In this document: one piece after another, positions 27,766 through 35,606 of the stretch
How positions within the stretch are numbered: position 1 is the first letter of the stretch
How the letters are laid out: each line of letters opens with the position of its first letter
NCBI RefSeq assembly: GCF_026016465.1
Contig: NZ_CP100390.1
Location: forward strand, 2,580,001 to 2,644,000
Direction of reading: 5' to 3'
DNA length: 64,000 nt
Source of the DNA: Alkalimarinus alittae
GTDB taxonomy: Bacteria > Pseudomonadota > Gammaproteobacteria > Pseudomonadales > Oleiphilaceae
The notes under the pieces: model-generated
What the model was told of the DNA's origin: nothing
Seen by the model: the letters and a program-made list of their open reading frames with translations, nothing else
The model's database searches: none
Translations under genes and position numbers: made by a program

Positions 27766-28045
27766 TTAAGCACTAACAGGTGATGCGTTGAGATAGGTTT
27801 CGTATAAACCTTCTGACTTTTTCAATGCCTTTATCTGATGGTTAGCTACCGTTGACAATCCTAAGTACTACGCCAATCCCCCCCCCGAAAAAGATCAATT
27901 TAGAATAGGTTTCTTGTTTAGGCGTTGGCTCGATATGAGAAGGTATCGTCTTTTCGTTATCTTTTTTGATTGCGTCAAAATCAAATACCGAAGGTGATAG
28001 AACAGCTCCGCGATGCAAAACCGCTTCACGGATGGCTACCGCTTT
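27766..28045 (-). pseudogene. decayed coding remnant with frame breaks
   Basis: Two protein-like stretches on the minus strand in different frames: one from 28045 containing REAVLHRGAVLSPSVFDFDA and HIEPTPKQETYSKLIFFGG, and one ending at 27766 containing GLSTVANHQIKALKKSEGLY. A run of nine C (27878-27886) sits at the junction. The composition is coding-like, but stops and frame changes break it. I do not recognise the family. Together with the VOC remnant it fills most of the 660 bases between putP and the PhzF gene. Confidence 0.45.
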
Positions 28046-28193
28046 TCACACATTAGGCTGAATCAGCATCACTCACAATAAATTAATACTAGCACTCGCC
28101 CCTTAAATTTTGCTGTAAATAACGGCATTTCAGTATATTGATAATCCCCCGCTAACCGAACGAGATAGACTTATTTGTTAGGTATTCACAACG

Positions 28194-28991
28194 CTAAACT
28201 GTGATAGTTCCTTTCAAATATTGAACTGCATTACCAGAAATCAGTACCCTATCTCCGGAAATTAAACAGCTGAGTACGCCACCTCGTTTTGAAGCTTGAT
28301 AGGCTACTAGGTCATGTTTCCTAAGACGTTCAGCCCATAACGGGGCTAGGCCAGTATGAATTGAGCCTGTTACAGGGTCTTCATCTCCGCCATTTGCAGG
28401 CCAAAAGTACCTAGATACAAAGTCGTATTCTTGCGATTCAGATTTACAGGTTACCACTACATCAAGCGGTTTGAGTAAAACCAAGGCTTCGTTATTGCGT
28501 TGTACAGATAGCACTTCAAGCTTTGATTGATAAATCACGAAATATGCTTGCGAGTTACGATAGACTTCGACTGGTGGAATAGAGAGACCTTGTTTCAAGT
28601 TATCTGGAATAACGTCCACCTTTTCAGGTTTCGTATTTGGGAAGTTCATCTGAATCTTACCTGATTCAGTTTTCTTGACTTTTAGCTCTCCAACCGCCTT
28701 TGCAGTAAATGTAATCACCGATAACTCAGGGCACTTGCCAAACAAAACAAAAGCAGATGCTAAGGTTGCATGGCCACAAAAATCGATTTCAGTCAGCGGC
28801 GAAAACCAGCGAATTTGGTAAACTGACGCTTGAGACAGAACCAAAAAAGCAGTCTCTGAAAGGTTGTTTTCTGATGCTATAGACTGCATTAAATCATCAG
28901 GTAGCCACTCATCGGTAATCACCACAGCAGCGGGGTTTCCGCCAAATATAGAATCCGTAAACGCATCTACCACTGTTATTTCGAGTTCCAT
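28194..28991 (-). CDS. PhzF-family isomerase-like protein
   Basis: Diaminopimelate-epimerase-fold protein of the PhzF family, 265 residues, from two related halves. The N-terminus ITVVDAFTDSIFGGNPAAVV, LSETAFLV with the catalytic Glu, the CGHATLASAFVLF motif and the second-half GDEDPVTGSIHTGLAP are characteristic. The natural substrate of most PhzF-like proteins is unknown; there is no phenazine cluster here. AAGGA precedes the ATG. A CCTAACAA-like motif follows the stop (28174-28186), of the kind seen at cassette ends. Confidence 0.9.
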   Translation of the reverse strand: MELEITVVDAFTDSIFGGNPAAVVITDEWLPDDLMQSIASENNLSETAFLVLSQASVYQIRWFSPLTEIDFCGHATLASAFVLFGKCPELSVITFTAKAVGELKVKKTESGKIQMNFPNTKPEKVDVIPDNLKQGLSIPPVEVYRNSQAYFVIYQSKLEVLSVQRNNEALVLLKPLDVVVTCKSESQEYDFVSRYFWPANGGDEDPVTGSIHTGLAPLWAERLRKHDLVAYQASKRGGVLSCLISGDRVLISGNAVQYLKGTITV

Positions 28992-29040
28992 TCAATTCCT
29001 TTTTATTTTAATTTTCAGCTATATTGTTATGCCGTAAGCT

Positions 29041-29418
29041 TTAGTAGTTTGAAACCTCTATCAGGTTGCCATCTGGGTCTTGAAAATAAATCGACTCTAT
29101 TTTCCCCATGGCTCCCGTACGGCTTACCGGCCCCTCTATTACGGGCACACCACATGTCTTTAAGTGCTCTTCGACCTCTAGAACGGAGGTCGCTATAATA
29201 AAGCATAAATCAGCACTACCCACACTAACATTACTTGCTTTAGGTTCAAATTCGTTACCAAGCTGGTGCAAATTAATTTTTTGGTTACCAAACGATAAAG
29301 CAATCCTGCCCTGTCCAAATATTACTTTATTCATCCCCATTACCCGCTCGTAAAAGTTGATACTTTGCTCAATATCCCGAACGGTTAAAACCAAATGATC
29401 GATTCTTTCTACTTGCAC
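29041..29418 (-). CDS. VOC-family (glyoxalase/dioxygenase-like) protein
   Basis: Single vicinal-oxygen-chelate protein of about 125 residues. IDHLVLTVRDIEQSINFYER is the opening beta-alpha unit with a metal His, then NLHQ and the closing IYFQDPDGNLIEVSNY. This subgroup is often annotated as virulence protein or glyoxalase; the substrate is unknown. A GTG at 29418 (AGGA upstream) fits the family; an ATG at 29445 (AAGG upstream) adds nine residues that read out of the truncated gene before it. It is 49 bases upstream of the PhzF gene. Confidence 0.85.
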   Translation of the reverse strand: MQVERIDHLVLTVRDIEQSINFYERVMGMNKVIFGQGRIALSFGNQKINLHQLGNEFEPKASNVSVGSADLCFIIATSVLEVEEHLKTCGVPVIEGPVSRTGAMGKIESIYFQDPDGNLIEVSNY

Positions 29419-29615
29419 AATACGTCCTGTATTTTTGTCGAGCATACAGAGCCTTTATTATCGTCTGGTAAAATTTTAATCACTCTGCCAGTATTACGAA
29501 CTTGTACGTCGCTTGTTCTTGTTTCGTAAGCAGAGGAAATTGATTGCTCACCTGCAAACCCCACAAGAGAAAGTACAGATAAAATGAATAAGATAAGTAA
29601 TTTTTTCATGTTCAA
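29409..29615 (-). pseudogene. truncated DUF3465-type secreted protein gene
   Basis: The 68-codon frame starts with a clear signal peptide (MKKLLILFILSVLSLVGFAG), then TSDVQVRNTGRVIKILPDDN and KGS, which match the start of the mature DUF3465 domain from memory. The usual continuation (HQRF and HNIDLAP segments) is missing: after KGS the frame reads VCSTKIQDVLCK and stops inside the VOC gene. The 3' part has been lost, apparently by a deletion or insertion junction near 29450. If translated it would yield only a short secreted peptide. Confidence 0.7.
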
Positions 29616-29686
29616 TATTTCTCATGAGCCATAAATTAACCTTTTACAGTCGCTATAAACGATTGCTTTATGCGTGTAAATTAGCC

Positions 29687-30079
29687 CTAATTCAGATCAG
29701 CCTTCAGTGTGACATAACACTTTCTGATTTCCTGACAATGGTGATCTGTATGGTACTTAATAAACGGGCTTAAAGCAGCGCACATAAGTCGATTCAACAT
29801 CCGCCCTCTCTTGTTTGCTGATGCTAAGCAACGTTTTTTTAACCACTCTTCATCAAACATCGCCCATTCTCCAGCCACACTCATTAAGTTAATAAAAACA
29901 GCAGGGGCCACTTCATATTTATGAATAGTGAACGCTTCTTCTAGTGTGAAAGGTGATTCATTGATCGTTCGAGCGATGTATGCATAGTCATAACCCTCAA
30001 GCTCTGTATCTAGCCATAAATCAGAAAGTGCTTTCCACAGAGGGAGTCGCTGCTTTATTTGGGGATCGGTAAGTGGCAT
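29687..30079 (-). CDS. DUF7079-type hypothetical protein
   Basis: A 130-residue soluble protein with RLPLWKALSDLWLDTELEGY, a YIARTI motif, EVAPAVFINLMSVAGEWAMF and a C-terminal helical part. I associate this with the small DUF7079 family, found in scattered proteobacteria and often in cassette-like contexts; no function is known. AAGGAC lies ahead of the ATG. The unit stands alone with about 70 bases to the next gene. Confidence 0.65.
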   Translation of the reverse strand: MPLTDPQIKQRLPLWKALSDLWLDTELEGYDYAYIARTINESPFTLEEAFTIHKYEVAPAVFINLMSVAGEWAMFDEEWLKKRCLASANKRGRMLNRLMCAALSPFIKYHTDHHCQEIRKCYVTLKADLN

Positions 30080-30333
30080 GCTTTAGTTTGTCCTTATTTT
30101 CTGATTATCCTTCTAAAGAGACTGAGCCGAATGGCATTTACTTAAGGGCATTTAGTTCAATATATTATCTTTTTTTAGGTCGGAATTGACTCCGACAAAT
30201 ATTGAAGATACCACAGCAGTTTTTATATAGACCATTTCTGGTTGCCGTGGGCGCGGACATAACTAACGAGTATAGCGTCGGAATGGTTCCTTTCACATCT
30301 TCTCCTCAATGCATTGCAGTTCCTCAGGTGTGT

Positions 30334-30849
30334 TCAGTGTTTCATCTGGTTGGAAAAATCGTCCTCACTCGCAGCAAGCTTTATTGCCACATTGAAGTAG
30401 TCATTGCCTTGATCAGTAATATTTTCAAAACCACTAATAGTCATCCAACTATTCAGATCTAAATGTAGTTCAGACTGCGAGGTCTGTGAATTTTCACCTT
30501 CAATATACTCTTGTGAATACTCCACTACGAAAGAGCCCGCTTCTTTACCTGGTGAAATAGAGTATCCAAATGTTAACCCTGCTGCAGATACAAAGCCTAT
30601 ATCATTTTCAGTCACGCCGACTTTAATAGACGTTGCCTCTACTAGAAACTGCGGTATGGGTTCTATTGCGTCTGACTCAATATCTATAGCTTTGCAGGCA
30701 CAAAATCGAATATCCAAAACTAACGGCTTTTGAGTCATCTGGTGCATTAGCAGATTTGTTTCTTGAGCTTGGGCAAGCGTAAAGCTACTAGCGATAAAGA
30801 TGATGAGAGTTTTAATCGCTAACAGGTTAATCGTCGAGAGAGTATTCAT
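30334..30849 (-). CDS. secreted hypothetical protein, possibly frameshifted at the C-terminus
   Basis: The 171-residue protein begins with a signal sequence (LLAIKTLIIFIASSFTLAQA) and is otherwise beta-rich with one CAC motif; I do not recognise it. AGGAAGG precedes the ATG. Near the end, the frame reads ASEDDFSNQMKH and stops at 30334, but a neighbouring frame continues coding-like as FFQPDETLNTPEELQCIEEK to a stop at 30293, suggesting a recent single-base shift or a sequence error. Its 5' leader holds an 8-base hairpin. Confidence 0.55.
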   Translation of the reverse strand: MNTLSTINLLAIKTLIIFIASSFTLAQAQETNLLMHQMTQKPLVLDIRFCACKAIDIESDAIEPIPQFLVEATSIKVGVTENDIGFVSAAGLTFGYSISPGKEAGSFVVEYSQEYIEGENSQTSQSELHLDLNSWMTISGFENITDQGNDYFNVAIKLAASEDDFSNQMKH

Positions 30850-30901
30850 ATAAACCTTCCTTAGTTTTAAACGCGTTAATAAACTTTAGAGTAGATGTTA
30901 T

Positions 30902-30923
30902 AAAGAGCCCTTAATGGCTCTTT
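30902..30923 (-). terminator. hairpin between the GNAT gene and the secreted-protein gene
   Basis: Arms aaagagcc (30902-30909) and ggctcttt (30916-30923). On the minus strand the stem ends in CTTTAT, so it could weakly terminate transcripts from the acetyltransferase gene. Confidence 0.45.
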
Positions 30924-30979
30924 AGTTGAACGAATGACTAGGCACCTTGCAATACCGATACAAACAACCAATCATAAAT

Positions 30980-31053
30980 GCCTAACTGGTTCCCACCCTA
31001 GTTTCTTAGATGAACTCCGCAATTGATAAAGGGTCTGAACGCTTTAATTGTTA
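30980..31053 (-). repeat. candidate attC-like recombination site
   Basis: On the minus strand this 74-base segment starts with AATAACAATT at the acetyltransferase stop and ends with GTTAGGC, which fits the GTTRRRY core of integron attC sites. The interior has imperfect pairing, GTTC-ACCC with GGGT-GAAC. Spacer asymmetry makes it a weak match. No integrase gene is visible in the window. Confidence 0.3.
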
Positions 31054-31556
31054 TTTTCCTGCGCACCAAATAAAGCGCCAAGTGTACCAAACGAAACCCT
31101 ATGCCGATAATTGTTAAGTTTGATCTCCATAGGCTGATAGGCCAAACCTGCCGACTCTCCTTCTTCGCCCTTGCACTCAAACCCGTACTTCTCATAGGCG
31201 GGAACTGAAGACAGGGACGCGCTAACGGTGACAATTTCAACCTTTGCGTGATTCAGAGCCGATGAAAGCAATTTCTTACCAATACCTTTTTTCTGGCGTT
31301 CAGGGCTAATAAAAAGCATTGCAACATGACGACCTTCCTTGAGCTCGATTACACCTTCAACTTTTCCATCAATTTCTGCGACCAGCATCAAGTTGTCGCC
31401 CTTCATTCTGTCAAGAAAGGCATTACTCGCAGCAATTTTAGAAAAGGTTGAAACCCCTTCCTCAGACAATGTGCCTGCAACGGACTGCATAAACGAAGCC
31501 ATGCAAGTTGCACTTACAGCGTCAAGGTCCTTCTCTTCCATTTTCCTGACAAACAC
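31044..31556 (-). CDS. GNAT-family N-acetyltransferase
   Basis: A 170-residue acetyltransferase. The GNAT core is seen in LMLVAEIDGKVEGVIELKEG followed by HVAMLFISPERQKKGIGKKL (acetyl-CoA-binding RxxGxG-like loop) and VPAYEKYGFECKGE near the C-terminus. The substrate is unknown. The start is a GTG at 31556 with TAGGAG upstream, 50 bases after the GFA gene. Confidence 0.85.
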   Translation of the reverse strand: MFVRKMEEKDLDAVSATCMASFMQSVAGTLSEEGVSTFSKIAASNAFLDRMKGDNLMLVAEIDGKVEGVIELKEGRHVAMLFISPERQKKGIGKKLLSSALNHAKVEIVTVSASLSSVPAYEKYGFECKGEEGESAGLAYQPMEIKLNNYRHRVSFGTLGALFGAQENNN

Positions 31557-31605
31557 CGAAATCTCCTAAAAACTTAACGCTGCCCAAGCCACGAAGGGGC
31601 TAATT

Positions 31606-32004
31606 TCATCTCCCAGGTTCCCACTCATCGTAAGTAGGCATTGCTGAGGTGTAGTTTAACCATGGAACTTCATGTGAAGACCAAATTCTGAACTCCGGTA
31701 TTTTCCCAGGATCTTCATCAAGCGTTGCCACCCTCAAGACTAGAACTGGACTTCCCTCCTTCGATTTAATCAAGTGAGTTCCACACATTGAACAAAAATA
31801 CCTTATTTTTCCTGGTGATGATTCAAATTTAGAAAGCAACGACTCACCTTTTAACCATCGGAAATTGCTACTTTGAACCCCTGATGCCGTATTAAACGCC
31901 GAAGCATGTGCTTTCCTACACGTAATACAACAACAATGCTGAATCGGTGAGTCTAGTTCACTGACTTCATATTCTATTTCGCCGCAGAGACAGCTACCTT
32001 TCAT
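31606..32004 (-). CDS. GFA-family zinc protein (DUF636)
   Basis: A 132-residue member of the glutathione-dependent formaldehyde-activating enzyme-like family. The zinc ligands are visible: GSCLCGEIEYE near the start, HCCCITCRKAHAS in the middle and RYFCSMCGTHL later. Most members have no proven enzymatic role. AAGGAG precedes the ATG. It is the first gene of the accessory block as transcribed. Confidence 0.88.
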   Translation of the reverse strand: MKGSCLCGEIEYEVSELDSPIQHCCCITCRKAHASAFNTASGVQSSNFRWLKGESLLSKFESSPGKIRYFCSMCGTHLIKSKEGSPVLVLRVATLDEDPGKIPEFRIWSSHEVPWLNYTSAMPTYDEWEPGR

Positions 32005-32169
32005 GATATCTCCTTAGTACTATTCACATAGCAGTTTCTTAGTCGTATTCCGCTTTTAACGCGTTAGTCAGAAGTAAGTATATCCGTTTATTAAATTAAT
32101 ATTATCACTTACCTCACAAATAAAGCACTGAAATATACTAATAAAACATGTAGTTAGTTTTCATACAGT

Positions 32170-32259
32170 CCTTCTTGTCATCCTCGCGAAGGCGGGAGTC
32201 TGTGACTTTACGCTTTCCCAAAACAATGGATCTCCGCCTACGCAAGGGTGACAAGAAGG
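32170..32259. repeat. 90-base palindromic intergenic element
   Basis: Left arm begins ccttcttgtcatcctcgcga and the right arm ends agggtgacaagaagg; the roughly 32-base arms are complementary with a few mismatches around a 25-base centre. A related half copy lies at 19869-19897. It is of the class of widespread short palindromic elements with tcgcgaaggcggg-type cores. It lies in the 385-base gap between the GFA gene and the DUF1338 gene, which otherwise shows no gene. Confidence 0.8.
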
Positions 32260-32389
32260 CTTAAATGCGGTGTGAGTTTTACGTGATTAAGGACAAACAA
32301 ATAGGTCTGCCCCTATGAATGGGGAATTTAAAACTGAAGAGGTAGGACTGCCTATATTAGAGTCTGTGATTAAGCGTTTTCCGACCTGC

Positions 32390-33199
32390 TTAGTCACCAG
32401 CTCCACTATGCGTACTTTCAAAGATCTTATCCGCTGAGGCTTCAACAAACCCTTGGTATAACGAGCCATCTGGCTGAGGGTAACGATACGCGAACTCATA
32501 AAAACACGCCGGTATCGCTTTTTTCAGGTCGATGAAGTCGATTAAGCATTTATCGGCAAGCGTTGAGGACTGTTCTAGCATCACTTCAGGAGAGCCTTTG
32601 ATCTCCCCGCCTGCTGAATTCAGTATAAATTGGTTGTCTTTTAACACTTGATTGACTTCAGATAGCGTCATGTACCCGACCAAATGGTTTACACTCACCG
32701 TAAAGTGGTTAGCCCTAAAGCCGAAAGCAGCGAGCCATGCTGCGTATTCGCTTTCTTCTAGGAGTGTTATATAGTCTTGATAGCTGACGTTCCAATGCCT
32801 TCCAGAATACATAAAACTATGATTATCGAGTGCCTTATTCTCTATTTGTGAAACGCATTGATTAACGATGCTATTCAATTTTTCAGAGCATAACTCAAGC
32901 TTTAGCTCACTAATAAATATTTTAGGTAACCTGTAATCTGAGTGCTCAAAATGTTTGGCATTGAGCTTTTTAGCCTTAAACTCATATTGGCCTTTCTCCT
33001 GATACCCCATATCTATAAAGAATTGACTCAAAACATCTAGGTTAATAGTCGGTAAATTAAATGTCCTAAACGCAACATGGTCATTAATAATTTTATCACC
33101 CTTACCTAGCAGGCGATGGATCTTTTTTGCAGATGGGGTTATCTCAATATATTGACCCCACAAACGTTCAAAAAAATCATTTACTGTTTGGCTCATCAT
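32390..33199 (-). CDS. DUF1338 protein, short 2-oxoadipate dioxygenase/decarboxylase-like
   Basis: A 269-residue DUF1338 protein. Long members (HglS/YdcJ) convert 2-oxoadipate to 2-hydroxyglutarate in lysine breakdown. The metal and substrate residues appear conserved: HVAFR (His41, Arg45), His165 in RANHFTVSVN and Glu235 in FYEFAYRY, keeping the His-xxx-Arg spacing of HglS. It lies 28 bases after astA on the same strand, pairing it with arginine catabolism. Start is either of two adjacent ATGs at 33199 and 33196. The substrate of the short form is uncertain. Confidence 0.8.
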   Translation of the reverse strand: MMSQTVNDFFERLWGQYIEITPSAKKIHRLLGKGDKIINDHVAFRTFNLPTINLDVLSQFFIDMGYQEKGQYEFKAKKLNAKHFEHSDYRLPKIFISELKLELCSEKLNSIVNQCVSQIENKALDNHSFMYSGRHWNVSYQDYITLLEESEYAAWLAAFGFRANHFTVSVNHLVGYMTLSEVNQVLKDNQFILNSAGGEIKGSPEVMLEQSSTLADKCLIDFIDLKKAIPACFYEFAYRYPQPDGSLYQGFVEASADKIFESTHSGAGD

Positions 33200-33227
33200 G
33201 CTTACCTTCTTCTGTTAGGGTCAATAT

Positions 33228-34256
33228 TTATTGTTGATGACTCAAAGGCACTGCACTGATAATGTCATCATTACTAACATGTATTGCTGCTGCCGTTTCT
33301 TGATTCATGGTAACGGTGCCCGCTTCGTCATTAACTTTTAGGTTTGCCACTGCGGCACGAAAGTCGATGACTTCAAGATTGCTTACGATAAAATTATCGC
33401 CGCCTGATACTGCACCAATCGTTACACCATACTCTTTACGATTTTTGATGGTTGTAACGTCTACCAACCTAGCTTCTACTGTTGGGCCTGCATCAAAGAT
33501 ATCAACATAACCCCTAAAGCTAAAACCCTCTTGTTTAAGCAACGTTAACGCGGGCTTAGTCTGTTCATGCACTTGGCCGATGACGGCCTGAGCTTCGGGG
33601 CTTAAAAGACTTGTATAGATGGGATACTTTGGCATCAACTCAGCAATAAATGATTTCTGCCCCATCCCAACTCTATGAACGGCGTCAGAAAACCTCATCG
33701 AGAAAAAGTGTTCCTGCAACCATACCCAAAAAGGAGACTGCCCAAGTTCATCTGACACGCCGCGCATTTCAGCCATAATAATATCTGAGAACCGAGCCTG
33801 ATTCTGCCCAATAAACAAAAAGCGGCACCGTGATAGCAGTCGGCCGTTATAGCCTTGCCTTGCGTGCTTACTCAAAAACAACGTACAGATTTCGGTTGAA
33901 CCCGTATAGTCGTTACCTAAGGTTAAGATATCGACAGTATTATATACGTCAAGTTCATTAGAATAATGCGTCACCTTCCCTTGGTGATAGTGATATAGCG
34001 GATCACGAAGCCCCACAGATGATTCGATACCACTCGTGCCTACCACCTCGTCTGTGTCTGAATCAGCCATAACAAATAAATAGCTGTAACCATCAACAAG
34101 GTGCGAGCTTGAGCGAAAAGCTTTCTCTGATCGCGCTATTTTTGCTTTTAGTAGTTCTTCGCTAACGGGTAAAGAGGTAAACCCATAGCCTGACTCTTCT
34201 GCAATCTTAAGTAACGCGGGGTAATCTGACTCTCTTATCGGGCGGATAATCATCAT
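33228..34256 (-). CDS. astA: arginine N-succinyltransferase AstA
   Basis: First enzyme of the arginine succinyltransferase pathway: arginine plus succinyl-CoA gives N2-succinylarginine. The 342 residues show MIIRPIRESDYPALLKIAEE, the STEICTLFLSKHARQGYNGRL region, FSDIIMAEMRGVSDELGQSPFW and the late FDAGPTVEAR as in AstA. The remaining ast genes are not in the window. Paired with the DUF1338 gene; a LysR-type gene lies upstream on the same strand. Confidence 0.92.
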   Translation of the reverse strand: MMIIRPIRESDYPALLKIAEESGYGFTSLPVSEELLKAKIARSEKAFRSSSHLVDGYSYLFVMADSDTDEVVGTSGIESSVGLRDPLYHYHQGKVTHYSNELDVYNTVDILTLGNDYTGSTEICTLFLSKHARQGYNGRLLSRCRFLFIGQNQARFSDIIMAEMRGVSDELGQSPFWVWLQEHFFSMRFSDAVHRVGMGQKSFIAELMPKYPIYTSLLSPEAQAVIGQVHEQTKPALTLLKQEGFSFRGYVDIFDAGPTVEARLVDVTTIKNRKEYGVTIGAVSGGDNFIVSNLEVIDFRAAVANLKVNDEAGTVTMNQETAAAIHVSNDDIISAVPLSHQQ

Positions 34257-34411
34257 AACGAAACCACTTCAGAATACGTAGATAAATAGGCTATCTTAAG
34301 TATAGCTAAAGCAAATGTTATGAGTGATGATTTTGATAGGGTGGCGATGTATAGGTAACACACACCAATATGACTGCGATTCTTGACTGAGCGTGTAAGC
34401 ACTATATAGCC

Positions 34412-35356
34412 CTATTTTTGCTCCATGCCATTATTTGCTACATCTACAATCAAACGTCTTAACCATTGATGACCAGCGTTATGATGCAGTAATGGACTCC
34501 ATGCCATCTTGAGGTCAAAGGCGGGTATAGGAAATGGCGGTTCTTTTGTAACGAGTTTAGCGCTATCGTTTGTTATGCCTGCGGCTTTGCTCGGAAGTGT
34601 AGCAATAAGGTCATGCTGCTGCGCCAGTAGCATCGCGACTTGATAGTGACGCGTAAATACACTGATATTGCGCTTGTAGCCTATTTCATTGAGCGCTTCA
34701 TCAACCCAACCTAGTCGCTGAACATCTTTAGGGTTCATGCCTACCCCTACACCAAAGCCTGTTTTACTAACCCAAATATGGCTAGCCTCTAAGTAATTTT
34801 CTAACGTAAAGTTGTTGGCGATTTCATTGTCTGCATTCATCAGACATGAGAATGTGTCAGTCCATATAGTTTTTTGATGAAATGATTGAGGAAGCGTATC
34901 AAAACGGTTAATCGCCATATCCACTCGCCCCTGCTCAACATCTTCAAACGAGACATCGCTAGGGGTTAAAATATCAAGTGTTACGTTAGCTGCGCGCTGT
35001 CGAACCACATTTAATACAGAAGGGATTAGTGTTGACTCAGCGTAATCACTCGCCATAATCCGAAATACACGACTACTATCGAGATCAAACCCTCGATCGG
35101 GTTGAATAACTTTTTCTATATTGAATAGAATTTCTCTAACCGCAGGCTTTAGCTCTAGTGCAAGCTCGGTTGGCGCCATCCCATCAGTGGTTCTGACTAA
35201 CAAGGGATCTTCAAAAAGAAGCCGTAAGCGCTTAAGACCATTACTCATTGCTGGTTGGGTAATGCCTAAATGGCTAGCAGCCTTAGTTACATTTTGCTCA
35301 CGTAGCAATACATCAAGGTGTATAAGTAAATTAAGGTCTACCCGGTTGATATCCAT
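34412..35356 (-). CDS. LysR-family transcriptional regulator
   Basis: A 314-residue regulator with an N-terminal winged helix (VDLNLLIHLDVLLREQNVTK, then AASHLGITQPAMSNGLKRL) and a periplasmic-binding-like effector domain. The NodD/SyrM-like start (VDLNLL) places it in the NodD-type branch. The target is unknown; it may control the downstream astA-DUF1338 pair or act elsewhere. Confidence 0.9.
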   Translation of the reverse strand: MDINRVDLNLLIHLDVLLREQNVTKAASHLGITQPAMSNGLKRLRLLFEDPLLVRTTDGMAPTELALELKPAVREILFNIEKVIQPDRGFDLDSSRVFRIMASDYAESTLIPSVLNVVRQRAANVTLDILTPSDVSFEDVEQGRVDMAINRFDTLPQSFHQKTIWTDTFSCLMNADNEIANNFTLENYLEASHIWVSKTGFGVGVGMNPKDVQRLGWVDEALNEIGYKRNISVFTRHYQVAMLLAQQHDLIATLPSKAAGITNDSAKLVTKEPPFPIPAFDLKMAWSPLLHHNAGHQWLRRLIVDVANNGMEQK

Positions 35357-35523
35357 TATCGCTCATCATCACACAAAAATTAGCTCTTCTAGCAAGGTAA
35401 TAGAAGCCTTACAAAATAGGCTGACAGACTAACATTCACAAAATCAATAGTAAACTTATAGATCATACATTTTTTGTATAACCGTAATAACCCTTCATTT
35501 CAACTGACTTATCTGTAAACAAT

Positions 35524-35560
35524 AAAAAAGGCCGAACACAAGAGTGTTCGGCCTTTCTTT
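35524..35560 (-). terminator. bidirectional terminator after isocitrate lyase
   Basis: Perfect 13-base arms, aaaggccgaacac (35527-35539) and gtgttcggccttt (35544-35556), with a T-tract on the minus strand from the A-run at 35524-35529 and T-rich sequence on the plus strand. It serves the aceA gene. Confidence 0.92.
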
Positions 35561-35606
35561 AAACACATCCGATCAAATCTGTCTGACCGGATAACTCAAT
35601 TCAAAC

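Noticed and set aside
30178-30200. Inverted repeat gtcgga/tccgac near the DUF7079 gene
   Set aside because: On the minus strand it lacks a T-run, and on the plus strand no gene reads into it; function cannot be supported.
32287-32499. 70-codon minus-strand frame at the end of the DUF1338 gene
   Set aside because: Overlaps the DUF1338 coding region in another frame; no motif or ribosome site.
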